From Paraburkholderia sp. NMBU_R16 (GTDB taxonomy: Bacteria; Pseudomonadota; Gammaproteobacteria; Burkholderiales; Burkholderiaceae): a stretch of DNA of 64,000 nucleotides. Shown one piece after another: positions 18,146 to 27,474 of this stretch; positions within the stretch are counted from its first letter, which is position 1, and each line of letters opens with the position of its first letter. The notes under the pieces are model-generated. The model did not search any database. It saw only the letters and a program-made list of their open reading frames with translations, and had not been told where the DNA came from. The stretch is from contig NZ_JAAAYE010000021.1 of NCBI RefSeq assembly GCF_013282575.1, positions 33,779-97,778 on the forward strand. Reading direction: 5' to 3'. Made by a program: the position numbers and the translations under genes.

Positions 18146-19588
18146 ATGGCCAGCCTCACACGCGCCAATCCGTTCGCACGCCGCGCACGCCATCGCCCGG
18201 CCACGCTCGCCGAACTCGCGACGCAGCTCGCGCATTTTGGCGCGCTCGCCGCATTCCTTTGCATTGCGATGCTCGCCGGCGCGCGTGCGGCATCGGCCGA
18301 CGAACCGGACGCATTGTCCGTCGCGGCGGGCGGTGGGACGATGATCTCGCTGCCCGAGCCGGCCGTGGCCGTCTTCGTGGCGGACCCCGATATCGCCGAT
18401 GTCCATGTGCCCACGCCGCGTTCCGTTTTCGTGCTCGGCAAGAAGGCCGGCACGACGACGCTCTTTGCATTGGGCGCAAACAATCGACAAATCCTGCGCA
18501 AGACGATCAGCGTGTCCACGGACACGGGTTCCGTTCAGCGGCTCTTGGATACGCGCTTTCCGCAGTTGGGCGTGCATGTGACGAGCGCGCCCGGCTCGCT
18601 GATGGTAAGCGGCTCGGTGCCGAGCGCGGCCGATGCCGACGCCGTCGTCCAGACGCTGCAGCCCTATTTGCACGCCAAGGAGCAACTGGTCAACCGGATG
18701 ACGGTCGCGCATCCGATTCAGGTACTGCTGCGCGTTCGCATCACTGAAGTCGATCGCAACATCACGCATCAGCTCGGCGTCGACTGGAACGCGTTGGGCA
18801 AGAACGGCAACTTTTTCGGTGGCCTGTTCAACGGGCGCGCAATCTTCGACTCGACTACCAACCTTTTCAACCTGTCGTCGACGGGCGCGTACTCAGTGCT
18901 CGGCGGGTTCAAGGCTGGCGGCACGCAGATCGAGGGCGTCCTGGACGCGCTCGACAAGGAAGGGTTGATCACGATGCTGGCCGAACCCAATCTGACCGCC
19001 GTCTCGGGACAAACTGCGAGCTTCCTCGCGGGCGGTGAACTACCGATTCCCGTTCCGCAGACCGGCTCGACGAGCACGATCACAATCGAATATAAGCCCT
19101 ACGGCGTCTCGCTCAATTTCACGCCGACCGTCATGGCGGATAACCGCATCAGCCTTAGCGTGCGCCCCGAAGTGAGCCAGATCGATCCGACGAACAGCAT
19201 CACGCTGAACTCGATCGTCGTGCCCGCGCTAACGGTGCGCCGTATGGAAACTACGGTGGAGCTGTCGAGCGGGCAAAGCTTCGCCATCGGCGGTTTGTTG
19301 CAAAGCACGTCGAGCGATGTCCTGTCCGAGCTGCCGGGCCTCGGCCGGCTGCCGGTGCTCGGCAAGCTGTTTTCCTCGACGAGCTACCAGAACAACAAGA
19401 CCGAGCTCGTCGTCATCGTCACGCCTTACATCGTCGGCCCGACCGGCCCAGGACAATTGCACGGCGCGCTCGACGACATCATGCGCCCGAGCACCGACGT
19501 CGAATTCGCCGTCCAGCATTCGCTCGGAGCGGATCCGCTGTCGGGGCAGTCGCCTCGCCTCGTCGGCGCCGCCGGCTTCGTCTACTGA
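18146..19588 (+). CDS. cpaC: Secretin CpaC/RcpA of the tad pilus
   Basis: A 480-residue outer-membrane channel protein. It has a long N-terminal region (about 50 residues) ending in the signal-like stretch LAAFLCIAMLAGARAASA. Then come the pilus/MSHA-type N domain (AGGGTMISLPEPAVAVFVADPDIADV), a BON-like part, and the secretin domain with the typical VPALTVRRMETTVELSSGQSFAIGGL and final KTELVVIVTPYIV. It would form the multimeric gate through which the pilus leaves the cell. The order within the tad locus is canonical. Confidence 0.92.
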   Translation: MASLTRANPFARRARHRPATLAELATQLAHFGALAAFLCIAMLAGARAASADEPDALSVAAGGGTMISLPEPAVAVFVADPDIADVHVPTPRSVFVLGKKAGTTTLFALGANNRQILRKTISVSTDTGSVQRLLDTRFPQLGVHVTSAPGSLMVSGSVPSAADADAVVQTLQPYLHAKEQLVNRMTVAHPIQVLLRVRITEVDRNITHQLGVDWNALGKNGNFFGGLFNGRAIFDSTTNLFNLSSTGAYSVLGGFKAGGTQIEGVLDALDKEGLITMLAEPNLTAVSGQTASFLAGGELPIPVPQTGSTSTITIEYKPYGVSLNFTPTVMADNRISLSVRPEVSQIDPTNSITLNSIVVPALTVRRMETTVELSSGQSFAIGGLLQSTSSDVLSELPGLGRLPVLGKLFSSTSYQNNKTELVVIVTPYIVGPTGPGQLHGALDDIMRPSTDVEFAVQHSLGADPLSGQSPRLVGAAGFVY

Positions 19589-19605
19589 GCAGGAGAACCC
19601 GGACC

Positions 19606-20043
19606 ATGATGAACTCACGGCACATCCTCATCGTTACCGTCTTCGCCGGCGCCGCGAGCATCGGCCTCACGTCCTGCATGTCGGCGCCGCTCGGCATGCC
19701 CGACGCGTCGGTGATCGGCTACGTGCCCGGGGAAAACGGCGGACATGCGGTCCCGCCCTCATGCGAGGCACTCAACGAAGCGGCGCCGATGCGAGACGCC
19801 GGGATGCAACGCCCAGGTGTGGCGTTCGGCTGCGCCACGTATTCGAATCTCGCGGCAATGGTCGCACGCCCCGCCGATTTCGTGAGCCCCCGCCCATACG
19901 CCGGGGCTGACGCCCCGCTGGCCGCAAGCGCTGTGCGGCGCTACGAAGAAGGCCGCGCAATGCCGCTGAGCGGAGCCTATAGCGGCAATTCGGCGTCTTC
20001 CTCGTCTTCTTCGCCCGCGGCATCGCCGGCGGGTTCACAGTAA
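19606..20043 (+). CDS. cpaD: CpaD-like pilus lipoprotein
   Basis: A 145-residue protein with a lipoprotein-type signal (IVTVFAGAASIGLTSC), so probably tethered to the outer membrane after processing at the Cys near residue 24. The motif FGCATYSNLAAMVARPADFVSPR is the signature of CpaD/RcpB-type proteins. It is shorter than the usual CpaD of about 200 residues, and the C terminus is a low-complexity serine run (SSSSSS). It likely helps or stabilises the secretin encoded before it. Confidence 0.75.
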   Translation: MMNSRHILIVTVFAGAASIGLTSCMSAPLGMPDASVIGYVPGENGGHAVPPSCEALNEAAPMRDAGMQRPGVAFGCATYSNLAAMVARPADFVSPRPYAGADAPLAASAVRRYEEGRAMPLSGAYSGNSASSSSSSPAASPAGSQ

Positions 20044-20057
20044 CGGAGACGACCAGC

Positions 20058-21284
20058 ATGGGCGCTCACGAAACCAGTCTGTTCAAACGCCACGCGCGCC
20101 CTTCCGGCGCGGAGAAGCTCATTGCGGTCGTCACCGACGCCACCAGCGCCGAGGTCATCAACAACGTAGTCGTCGATGAAGGCATCGCGACCTCGCACGT
20201 CACACTGGGTTCGCTCGACGATGCAGTGGGCGTCATGACTGCGCTCAAGGAGTCTCCGCACTACCTGATCATCGATGTGTCAGGCTCTGCCATGCCGATT
20301 TCCGATCTCATGCGGCTCGCGGATGTCGTGGACCCATCGGTCACGGTCGTCGCAATCGGCGAGCGCAATGACGTCGGCCTTTTCCGAAACCTGCTGCAAC
20401 TCGGCATACGCGACTATCTCGTCAAACCGCTCACGGTCGAGCTGGTCAGGCGTGCGCTCGCCGCAAACGACGCGAGCACTTCGCCGCGAATGGGCAAGGC
20501 GCTGAGCTTCGCGGGCACGCGAGGCGGCGTCGGCGTGACGACGATTGCGACGGCGCTTGCGAGCCACCTCGCCGACAAGACGCGCCGCCGCATCGCATAC
20601 ATCGACCTCGACCCGTACGGCGGCGCAGCAGCCTCGATGTTCGGCGTATCCGCCACGAGCGGTCTCATCGAACTGCTGCAAAACCCGCATCGGCTCGACC
20701 AACAGCTGATCAACCAGGCGTTCATCGCGCAGAGCGATCGCTTGTTCGTCCTGGCCTCCGAACTACCGTACAACCAGGATTTTTCGTTGCGCGCGGGGGC
20801 GCTCTCCGAACTCATCGCCATGCTCAAGCGCCACTTCCATTACATCGTGATGGATTTGCCGCATCGGGGCGGCATGCTGATCGACGAAGCGTTCGAGGCA
20901 AGCGCGATGATCCATGTCGTAGCGGACCTCTCTGTGCACTCGACGCGCGAAGCGGCGCGCCTGTGCCAGTTCGCCGAAGCACGCGACGCGAATCCCGCGA
21001 TATCGGTACTCGTAAACGAGTCGAGACAGCCCGTGCCCGGCCGCGTGAATTCGAAGGATTTCGTCGGTGCGCTCGCGCGGGGATCGGTCCATTCGCTGCC
21101 GTACGAGCCGCAGACGCTGGCGCTTGCCGAAAATCTCGGAGAGGCGCTCGCCAGCACGCAGCGTTCGCCGTTCGCAGCGGCGATCGTCGCGCTCGCCAAC
21201 TCGATCACCGGCAACGAGGAAGCAGCGACACCGGCGCGCACACCCTGGTATCGGCGTCTCGCGCCCGCACGGAGGGCAAGCTGA
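20058..21284 (+). CDS. cpaE: Pilus assembly ATPase-like protein CpaE/TadZ
   Basis: A 408-residue cytoplasmic protein. Residues about 20-140 form a receiver-like domain with Asp in YLIIDVSG; residues about 150-390 are a MinD/ParA-like domain. Its Walker A is degenerate, GTRGGVGVTTIA: the usual signature Lys is Arg and the P-loop Lys is Val, so ATP hydrolysis is doubtful. TadZ proteins mark the pole where the pilus machine forms. The stop overlaps the cpaF start by one base (TGATG). Confidence 0.88.
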   Translation: MGAHETSLFKRHARPSGAEKLIAVVTDATSAEVINNVVVDEGIATSHVTLGSLDDAVGVMTALKESPHYLIIDVSGSAMPISDLMRLADVVDPSVTVVAIGERNDVGLFRNLLQLGIRDYLVKPLTVELVRRALAANDASTSPRMGKALSFAGTRGGVGVTTIATALASHLADKTRRRIAYIDLDPYGGAAASMFGVSATSGLIELLQNPHRLDQQLINQAFIAQSDRLFVLASELPYNQDFSLRAGALSELIAMLKRHFHYIVMDLPHRGGMLIDEAFEASAMIHVVADLSVHSTREAARLCQFAEARDANPAISVLVNESRQPVPGRVNSKDFVGALARGSVHSLPYEPQTLALAENLGEALASTQRSPFAAAIVALANSITGNEEAATPARTPWYRRLAPARRAS

Positions 21285-22735
21285 TGTTCGGCCGCCGCAA
21301 CGGGTTGCTGAGCGCCGATCCGGCAACGGACACGGACGATCTGCCGGCCTCGCCGGCCGAGCCAGCGTACGCCGCGCCTGTGGCCGGAAGCTTGCGCGAC
21401 GGGAGCGCCAGCACCGCGGCCTCCGCGGCAATTCACGCCCCCTCGGTCGCGAGCGTGTCGGACCGCCACGAAGCGGTCATCCGCTCCGACACATTCAAGA
21501 CGATACGCACGGCGGTCTTCTCGTCGATGAATATGTCCGCCGCACTGATGATGTCGCGCAGCGACGTGCGCGCCGGCATCGAGCAGATCGCGGCCGAGAC
21601 GATCGCACGGGACAGGCTGACGCTGACGCTCGGCGAACAGACGCTGATCGTCGACGAGATCGTCAACGACATGTTCGGCATCGGGCCGATCGAGCCGTTG
21701 CTGGCCGACGAACGGGTGACCGACATCCTCGTGAACGGGCCCGATCACGTCTATGTCGAGCGCGGCGGCCGTCTCGAGTTGACGCCGTTGAAGTTCCGCG
21801 ACAACGCACACGTCATCAACGTCGCGCAGCGCATCGCAGCCGCCGTCGGTCGGCGCGTGGACGAAAGCAGCCCGATGGTGGACGCGCGACTGGCCGACGG
21901 CAGCCGCGTGAACGTCGTACTGCCGCCCATCGCGTTGCGCGGCGCCTCCATCTCGATCCGCAAATTCGCCAAGCGCAATATCACGCTGGGCCGCATGGCG
22001 CAGCAGGGCAACATCTCGACGGCAATGGTCGACGTGCTGAGGATCGCCACCGCATGCCGCCTGAACGTCGTGATTTCAGGCGGTACGGGCTCCGGCAAGA
22101 CGACACTCCTGAACGCGCTCTCGCGTTTCATCGACGAAAGCGAGCGGGTCGTCACGATCGAAGACGCGGCCGAACTGCAACTGCAGCAGCCTCATGTAGT
22201 CAGCCTCGAAACGCGGCCCGAGAACAGCGAAGGGCTTGGCGGCGTTTCTCAGCGAGACCTCGTGCGCAACGCGCTGCGGATGCGCCCCGACCGCATCATT
22301 CTCGGCGAGACGCGCGGCACGGAAGCGTTCGACGTGCTGCAAGCGATGAATACGGGCCACGACGGCTCGATGACGACGGTCCATGCGAACACACCGCGCG
22401 ACGCGATCACGCGACTCGAAAGCATGGTGATGATGGCCAACGGCAATTTACCGCTGATGTCGATTCGCAGACAGATTGCGAGTGCAGTCCATCTGATCTT
22501 GCAAGTCGAGCGCATGCGCGACGGTGTGCGGCGCGTGACGCATGTCACCGAGATCGCGGGCATGGAAGGCGACGTCGTGATTACGCAAGACCTTTTCACG
22601 TTTCGCTACAACGCAAGCGCCTATGAAGAGCAAGTGCGCGGTGCGTTCGAATGCTCGTCGCTGCGACCTGTTTTCGCGCAACGGGCTATCTACTACGGAC
22701 TCGAAGAGGCGCTGCTCGCAGCGATGCAATCATGA
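21284..22735 (+). CDS. cpaF: Pilus assembly/secretion ATPase CpaF/TadA
   Basis: A 483-residue hexameric type II/IV secretion ATPase that powers pilus extension and, in some Tad systems, retraction. Walker A GGTGSGKTTLLNAL, the Asp box (ERVVTIEDAAELQL) and the Walker B/His box region (GETRGTEAFDVLQAMNTGHDGSMTTVHANTP) are all intact. The N-terminal 70 residues are low in complexity and variable. The frame is open upstream inside cpaE, but the ATG at 21284 follows GGAGGG and overlaps the cpaE stop, so I take it. It is cytoplasmic and works with TadB and TadC. Confidence 0.95.
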   Translation: MFGRRNGLLSADPATDTDDLPASPAEPAYAAPVAGSLRDGSASTAASAAIHAPSVASVSDRHEAVIRSDTFKTIRTAVFSSMNMSAALMMSRSDVRAGIEQIAAETIARDRLTLTLGEQTLIVDEIVNDMFGIGPIEPLLADERVTDILVNGPDHVYVERGGRLELTPLKFRDNAHVINVAQRIAAAVGRRVDESSPMVDARLADGSRVNVVLPPIALRGASISIRKFAKRNITLGRMAQQGNISTAMVDVLRIATACRLNVVISGGTGSGKTTLLNALSRFIDESERVVTIEDAAELQLQQPHVVSLETRPENSEGLGGVSQRDLVRNALRMRPDRIILGETRGTEAFDVLQAMNTGHDGSMTTVHANTPRDAITRLESMVMMANGNLPLMSIRRQIASAVHLILQVERMRDGVRRVTHVTEIAGMEGDVVITQDLFTFRYNASAYEEQVRGAFECSSLRPVFAQRAIYYGLEEALLAAMQS

Positions 22736-23730
22736 GACCGGTGGACGTCGTCACCGCCGGTGCATTCTTTGCACTCGTCGTGCTGGGCCTCATCGTGAGG
22801 TCCGTGCGTCAAATGGCGCGGCAGCAACCGGCCACGCGCATTCGGACGCGCATTGCCGAACTGGGTGACGAACAGCAGGTCGCCACGACGCGACGCAGCG
22901 ACAAGGAAGGGCAAGACAAACAGCACGAGCTGCTCAAGCGCAAGCGCCGCCTGCCCGATCAGGCGGCACTGCTGGCCCCGTTCGTGGCGAAGTACGAACG
23001 CGTTCGCACGGTCGGCGGCGCGGCGGGCATACGGCTCATCTGCGTCGTCGGTGTCGTGGCGCTCGTCGCGTCGTTCGTCGGCGCGACGTCGTTCTCGTTG
23101 GGCCCGTTGGCGCGTCTCGCGATTTCAGTCGGCGCGACTGTTATCGCAATGCGCGCCGCTTACCGATGGGTCATCGGGCGGTTCCGACTGCGCTTTCTCG
23201 CAGTCTTTCCCGACACACTCGATCTCATCATTCGCGCGGTGCGCGCAGGCATCCCCGCGGTTCAAGCCATCTGCATTGCGGGCGTCGAAAGCGAAGAACC
23301 CGTGCGAACGACGTTTCGCACGATGGGCGATGCACTGCTCGTGGGCGCGGAGCTGAAGGAAGTGCTCGAACAGGCGGCAGCGCGTTTGCAGATCGCCGAT
23401 TTTTCGTTTTTCACAGTCTGCCTGATCCTTCAACGCGAAACAGGCGGCAACCTCGGGGAGACCCTCGAGACCCTGGCGGCCATTGTGCGCTCGCGGCGCG
23501 ACATCCGCGCAAAGAGCAAGGCGTTGACGGCCGAAGGCAAGCTCGCCAGCAAAATGATCGCGGCCGTCCCGTTCGTGATCATGGGCGTGTTTTATGTCGT
23601 GAATCGGCCGTACCTCGAAGTGCTCACGAATACGCACGCAGGTCACAAGATACTGGCGCTCGCGGCCGGGTTGATGACGGCCGGCTTGTGGCTGATCAGC
23701 AAGATTGCCAACCTGGATACTTCGCGATGA
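22732..23730 (+). CDS. tadB: Tad pilus inner-membrane platform protein TadB
   Basis: A 332-residue type II secretion F-domain protein. There is an N-terminal membrane segment (VVTAGAFFALVVLGLIV), a charged linker (about residues 50-80), two central segments, then the cytoplasmic F domain (FPDTLDLIIRAVRAGIPAVQAI) and two C-terminal segments (MIAAVPFVIMGVFYVV, LALAAGLMTAGLWLI). It forms the membrane base on which CpaF acts, with TadC. Overlaps of 4 bases on both sides (ATGA) show translational coupling. Confidence 0.93.
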   Translation: MRPVDVVTAGAFFALVVLGLIVRSVRQMARQQPATRIRTRIAELGDEQQVATTRRSDKEGQDKQHELLKRKRRLPDQAALLAPFVAKYERVRTVGGAAGIRLICVVGVVALVASFVGATSFSLGPLARLAISVGATVIAMRAAYRWVIGRFRLRFLAVFPDTLDLIIRAVRAGIPAVQAICIAGVESEEPVRTTFRTMGDALLVGAELKEVLEQAAARLQIADFSFFTVCLILQRETGGNLGETLETLAAIVRSRRDIRAKSKALTAEGKLASKMIAAVPFVIMGVFYVVNRPYLEVLTNTHAGHKILALAAGLMTAGLWLISKIANLDTSR

Positions 23731-24671
23731 TGAATGCCGACTTCTGGCGCAACGCCGCCTTGCTCTTGTTGCTTGCCGTCATCACGTTGTGGCTCGTCTT
23801 GCGCGGCACGAGCAAGCGCGCGCGCATCGCCCAACGGGTCCGGCAAAGCACGGTGCGCGGCGGCAGCAACGCCCAGACCGCCGCGGCCGCGATCAATGTG
23901 CCGAAACGGCTCGCCACACGCGTGGCCTCGATTGGCGAGCGCATGCCTGTCGTGCAGGCGGAAGACCGTGCGAAGCTCGCGACACGACTGGCCAGTGCCG
24001 GCTTTCGCGACCGGCGCGCCGTAGCGGTGATGTCGGGACTCAAGGTTGTCGTCGGCGCCTGCCTCGCTTTGAGCGCGATCGCGCTCGGCGGGCATCTGCC
24101 TAAACTCGGGCAATTCTTTATGTTCCGCGTTCTGCTGATGGCCGGCGCCTTCGTGATCGGCATGATGCTGCCGGAGTACGCAATGGGTTTTCTCATCCGG
24201 CGCCGCCGCCGGGCGATCGCCGTTGCCCTGCCCGATGCGCTCGACCTGCTTGTCATCTGCACGAACGCCGGCAACAGCCTCGTAGTAGCGATCAAGCGCG
24301 TCGCAACCGAGCTGCGGATCATCTGCCCGCCGCTAGCCGACGAACTCAGCGTGACCGCGGACGAGCTCAGCCTCGGCGGCGATAGCGGTCTCGCGCTGCA
24401 CGCCATGGCGGGACGCATCGGCCTGTCCTCGGTGCGCGCGCTCGTGACCACGCTCGTGCAGGCCCAGAAGTACGGCACGCCGATCACACAGGCGCTGCGC
24501 ACGTTATCGCGTACGGAGCGCTCGATGCAAATGGTCGCGCTCGAAGAAAAGGCCGCGAAGCTCGCACCGAAGATGACGCTGCCGATGATGCTGTTCATCA
24601 TGCCGACCGTGGCGCTCATTGCGGTCGGCCCGGCCGCCATCCGGCTCGTCGCCGTATTTCGTCACCATTGA
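23727..24671 (+). CDS. tadC: Tad pilus inner-membrane platform protein TadC
   Basis: A 314-residue partner of TadB with the same F-domain architecture: N-terminal segment LLLLLAVITLWLVL, central segments, PDALDLLVICTNAGNSLVVAIKRV, and C-terminal hydrophobic MTLPMMLFIMPTVALIAVGPAAI. The frame is open well upstream in tadB; the ATG-ATG at 23727-23732, overlapping the tadB stop, marks the true start. The second ATG could also serve. Confidence 0.93.
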   Translation: MMNADFWRNAALLLLLAVITLWLVLRGTSKRARIAQRVRQSTVRGGSNAQTAAAAINVPKRLATRVASIGERMPVVQAEDRAKLATRLASAGFRDRRAVAVMSGLKVVVGACLALSAIALGGHLPKLGQFFMFRVLLMAGAFVIGMMLPEYAMGFLIRRRRRAIAVALPDALDLLVICTNAGNSLVVAIKRVATELRIICPPLADELSVTADELSLGGDSGLALHAMAGRIGLSSVRALVTTLVQAQKYGTPITQALRTLSRTERSMQMVALEEKAAKLAPKMTLPMMLFIMPTVALIAVGPAAIRLVAVFRHH

Positions 24672-24722
24672 ATGGCCGTTTCCGTTTTGTTTTTGGTTTT
24701 TGTTTTTGTTTCTGGAGGTGGC

Positions 24723-25592
24723 ATGACCACACCCCGCCCCACCCGCTCGAATCGCGCCTTGCTGGCGCTCTGCACGTCGATTGCGGCAGCGCTGCTCATG
24801 GCGGGCTGCGCGAGTAATCACTACGTGGTGCCGCAGCCGGTGCCCGTCAGCCATATTCCCGACGCGAACGCCGACTTGCATATAGCTGAAAGCGCGCTCG
24901 GAGCGGGCGACACCCAGTTGGCCCTCTCCCTCTTCGAGAAGCTTTTGAAGGCCGATCCGCAATCGCGGCCCGCGCAATTGGGTCTCGCCGATACGATCTA
25001 TCAGACGGGCGACCTTGCCCGAGCCAGCGTGCTCTATGCGCGCGTCGCGGCTTCGGCCCCCGACGATCCGCGCACCCAACTGGGACTCGCGCGCATCGCG
25101 CTACGCCAGCGGCATTTGGGCGAAGCGGAGCAGCGCTACCGCAAGTTGACCTCGGCCTATCCCGATAACGCGGTGGCGGCCGAGGGACTCGGAGCGACGC
25201 TGGACCTGTTGGGCCGGCATGAAGAGGCGCAGGCTGTCTATCGCGCCGCGCTGGAACGCCACCCCGAAGTTCAGGGCCTCAAGGCAGACCTGGGGTTGTC
25301 GCTCGTGCTCTCGGGCCAGGCGCGAGCCGGCGCGAACGTATTGCTCGACATTGCGAGCCTGGCCGATGCGCCTCCGCAAGCGCGCCAGAACCTCGCGCTC
25401 GCCTATGGCTTGCTCGGCAACGGCGAGGCGGCCAAGCGCATTCTCGTATCGGAGATGCCGGCCGAATCGGCCGAAGACAATCTGCGTTTCTATCGCGACT
25501 TGCGTGAACGATTGACGGCACAAGTCGGCAGCGGCGCGCACGCGGTACCGGTGCCGGGAGACGGCATTTCGTCGGGCGGAGCCATTCGATGA
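24723..25592 (+). CDS. tadD: Tad pilus lipoprotein with TPR repeats, TadD
   Basis: A 289-residue protein with a lipobox (ALLMAGC) and then tandem tetratricopeptide repeats (for example AESALGAGDTQLALSLFEKL and QAVYRAALERHPEVQGLKAD), as in TadD, a pilotin-like assembly factor. The frame is open from 24672, but that extension only encodes a T-rich, FVFVF-like stretch; the ATG at 24723 follows GGAGG and gives a normal lipoprotein signal. The T-rich leader before the start (24679-24713) stands out from the GC-rich surroundings. Confidence 0.85.
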   Translation: MTTPRPTRSNRALLALCTSIAAALLMAGCASNHYVVPQPVPVSHIPDANADLHIAESALGAGDTQLALSLFEKLLKADPQSRPAQLGLADTIYQTGDLARASVLYARVAASAPDDPRTQLGLARIALRQRHLGEAEQRYRKLTSAYPDNAVAAEGLGATLDLLGRHEEAQAVYRAALERHPEVQGLKADLGLSLVLSGQARAGANVLLDIASLADAPPQARQNLALAYGLLGNGEAAKRILVSEMPAESAEDNLRFYRDLRERLTAQVGSGAHAVPVPGDGISSGGAIR

Positions 25593-26032
25593 AACCGCGT
25601 CGGCATCTCGGCAGGCATCGCCGCACACGCGCGGGCGGCATCGTCTCGCTCGAGTTCGTGCTCATGCTGCCGTTCTTGCTGATGCTGATGCTCGGGATCA
25701 TCGACATGAGCCTGCTGCTTTGCGACAAGGCAATCATTACGAACGCCGCGGGCGCCGCGGCGCGTCAGGGCGTGGTGTTGCGTTCGACGCCCTACACAAC
25801 GACCCAGATCCAGAACGTCGCGTTGACCTTCATGCAGGGCAGCCTCGTGAGTGGCGGGACGGCCACGACGCCGACAGTCACTCCGTCGGGCAGTTGCTTG
25901 ACGATCGGCAGCGGCAATGCACTGCAAGTGACGATCAAGTACACGTATAACGGGCTCATGGTCGGCTCGGCATTCAGCGCGCTGACGGGTCCTCTCACGC
26001 TAACAGCCACGGCGGTAATGAACTGTGAATGA
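25589..26032 (+). CDS. tadE: TadE-family pseudopilin
   Basis: A 147-residue protein with a basic N terminus of about 16 residues, then GIVSLEFVLMLPFLLMLMLGIIDMSLLL, the TadE motif with Glu five residues after the cleavable Gly. Such minor pseudopilins are processed by the prepilin peptidase and act in pilus assembly. The start overlaps the tadD stop by 4 bases, and the end overlaps tadG by 8. Confidence 0.9.
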   Translation: MKPRRHLGRHRRTRAGGIVSLEFVLMLPFLLMLMLGIIDMSLLLCDKAIITNAAGAAARQGVVLRSTPYTTTQIQNVALTFMQGSLVSGGTATTPTVTPSGSCLTIGSGNALQVTIKYTYNGLMVGSAFSALTGPLTLTATAVMNCE

Positions 26033-27131
26033 GCGCCTTTACTCGAGCGAACTCAATTCCGCTGCGATTGGGCCGTTAGCTGCTGGTCCCGGCCACTCGC
26101 GCCGGTGGCCAGGCCGTTCCAAAGAGCGTGGATCGGCTGCGCTCTGGTTCTTGTTCACCTTGCCGCTGTTGCTGATGTTCGGCGCTTTCGCGGTCGATGT
26201 TCCGCGCTTTTTCGCCGTCAGCCACGAATTGCAGAATGCAGCCGATGCAGCGGCGCTCGCCGGTGCCGGCGCGCTCACGACGGGTTCCACTGTGCCCAAC
26301 TGGACGGCGGCCGCAGCATCTGCAACGGCCGCGGTCCCATTGAACATATCGGACGGCGTCAAGCTATCGACCGGAACGGTCAAGACCGGCTACTGGGACG
26401 TCGCCGCGACGTCCCCGACTTTGGTTGCGCCCAGCGCGGTCATCCTACCGCCTCTTTCAGGGCACATGCCCGAACCAGCCGTGCAGGTCACCGTCACGCG
26501 AGATGCGAGTACCAACGGCGGACTCGTCACACTCTTGCTCGGCGCGCTGCTCGGCATGCCGTCCACCTCCGATAGCGCAACGTCCGTCGCGGTCATTACG
26601 CCGCCCTCGGCGCTCCCGGCCGGCGGGCTTTTTCCCGTCGTAATGGATCAGTGCGTCTACAACCAATATTGGGACAGCACGACGAATCAGCCGAAGCTCG
26701 ACGCGGCCGGCCAACCCAAATCGTTCTCAATCGGCAACGGCGCCACCTATGGCGGCTCATGCGAAGCCGGGCAGTGGACTTCGTTCAAAACCGTCGCAAA
26801 CGATACGCCGACCATCCGCGGACTCATCACCAACGGCAATCCTACCGCGTTGTCGATTGGGGACAGCATCTACGTTCAGCCAGGCGTAAAAGACACGATC
26901 TACAGCAGCGTGCCGACGGGTGTCACCGTTGTTATGCCTGTCGGCACCAATGTTTCGACGAGCGGTAGCACGCCGATCGTCGCGTTCGCCGCCTTCCACA
27001 TCGATACGTCGAACGGCGCCAGCTCCAAGTACATTACCGGCCATTTCGTCGCAGGCTTCAAGATACCCACTCAGGCATCGGGCATTGGCACCGGCTACGG
27101 CAGCTATGTGGCACCGCGGATCGCGTATTGA
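26025..27131 (+). CDS. tadG: TadG-like pilus assembly protein
   Basis: A 368-residue protein starting with GTG at 26025, inside tadE. After a basic region comes RGSAALWFLFTLPLLLMFGAFAVDVPRFF followed by ELQNAADAAALAGAGAL, the Flp pilus-assembly TadE/G-like N terminus. The rest is rich in Ser/Thr/Gly/Val, probably periplasmic or surface beta structure. It is the last gene of the locus, followed by 343 bases without a plus-strand gene. Confidence 0.85.
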   Translation: MNERLYSSELNSAAIGPLAAGPGHSRRWPGRSKERGSAALWFLFTLPLLLMFGAFAVDVPRFFAVSHELQNAADAAALAGAGALTTGSTVPNWTAAAASATAAVPLNISDGVKLSTGTVKTGYWDVAATSPTLVAPSAVILPPLSGHMPEPAVQVTVTRDASTNGGLVTLLLGALLGMPSTSDSATSVAVITPPSALPAGGLFPVVMDQCVYNQYWDSTTNQPKLDAAGQPKSFSIGNGATYGGSCEAGQWTSFKTVANDTPTIRGLITNGNPTALSIGDSIYVQPGVKDTIYSSVPTGVTVVMPVGTNVSTSGSTPIVAFAAFHIDTSNGASSKYITGHFVAGFKIPTQASGIGTGYGSYVAPRIAY

Positions 27132-27474
27132 ACATGCCCGGACCGACATCGCACCCGCAAGAGTCGCGCTATTGCTATCGGCGCTCATGCGTGATCGGCT
27201 GGACGATCATAGGCGGAGGGGTGCCAGCACCCGGTGCATACGGATTCCGTACCGGATCCATCTTGTAGGGACCTTAGCAAGTTTATGTTCAATCAATAAA
27301 CTCGCATCTTAGCGGGACGTTCGCTGCCGTCAACAGTTAGCTTCGGACGGCGTCGTCCCCTCGCAGAGCGATCGAATTGCTGCGCCGACCCGTGCTCGCG
27401 GGATGTATAAAACGAAACCGGCGAGCTGGATTGCCGCTCGCCGGTTCAAAATCATTTTGAAAAGCGCGGCCGCC
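27132..27474. other. Intergenic region between tadG and the efflux outer-membrane gene
   Basis: 343 bases between convergent genes. It contains a small GC hairpin near 27219-27232 without a U-run, and at 27416-27446 a strong terminator serving the minus-strand efflux operon. I see no further gene. Confidence 0.6.
27405..27446 (-). terminator. Rho-independent terminator of the efflux operon
   Basis: AACCGGCGAGC (27416-27426) pairs perfectly with GCTCGCCGGTT (27436-27446), loop of 9 bases. Read on the minus strand it is followed by TCGTTTTATAC, a U-rich tail. It lies 28 bases after the stop of the outer-membrane factor gene. Confidence 0.8.

Noticed and set aside
27219..27232. Hairpin GGGTG/CACCC as terminator of the tad locus
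   Set aside because: Short stem, small loop and no U-run; not enough to call a terminator.
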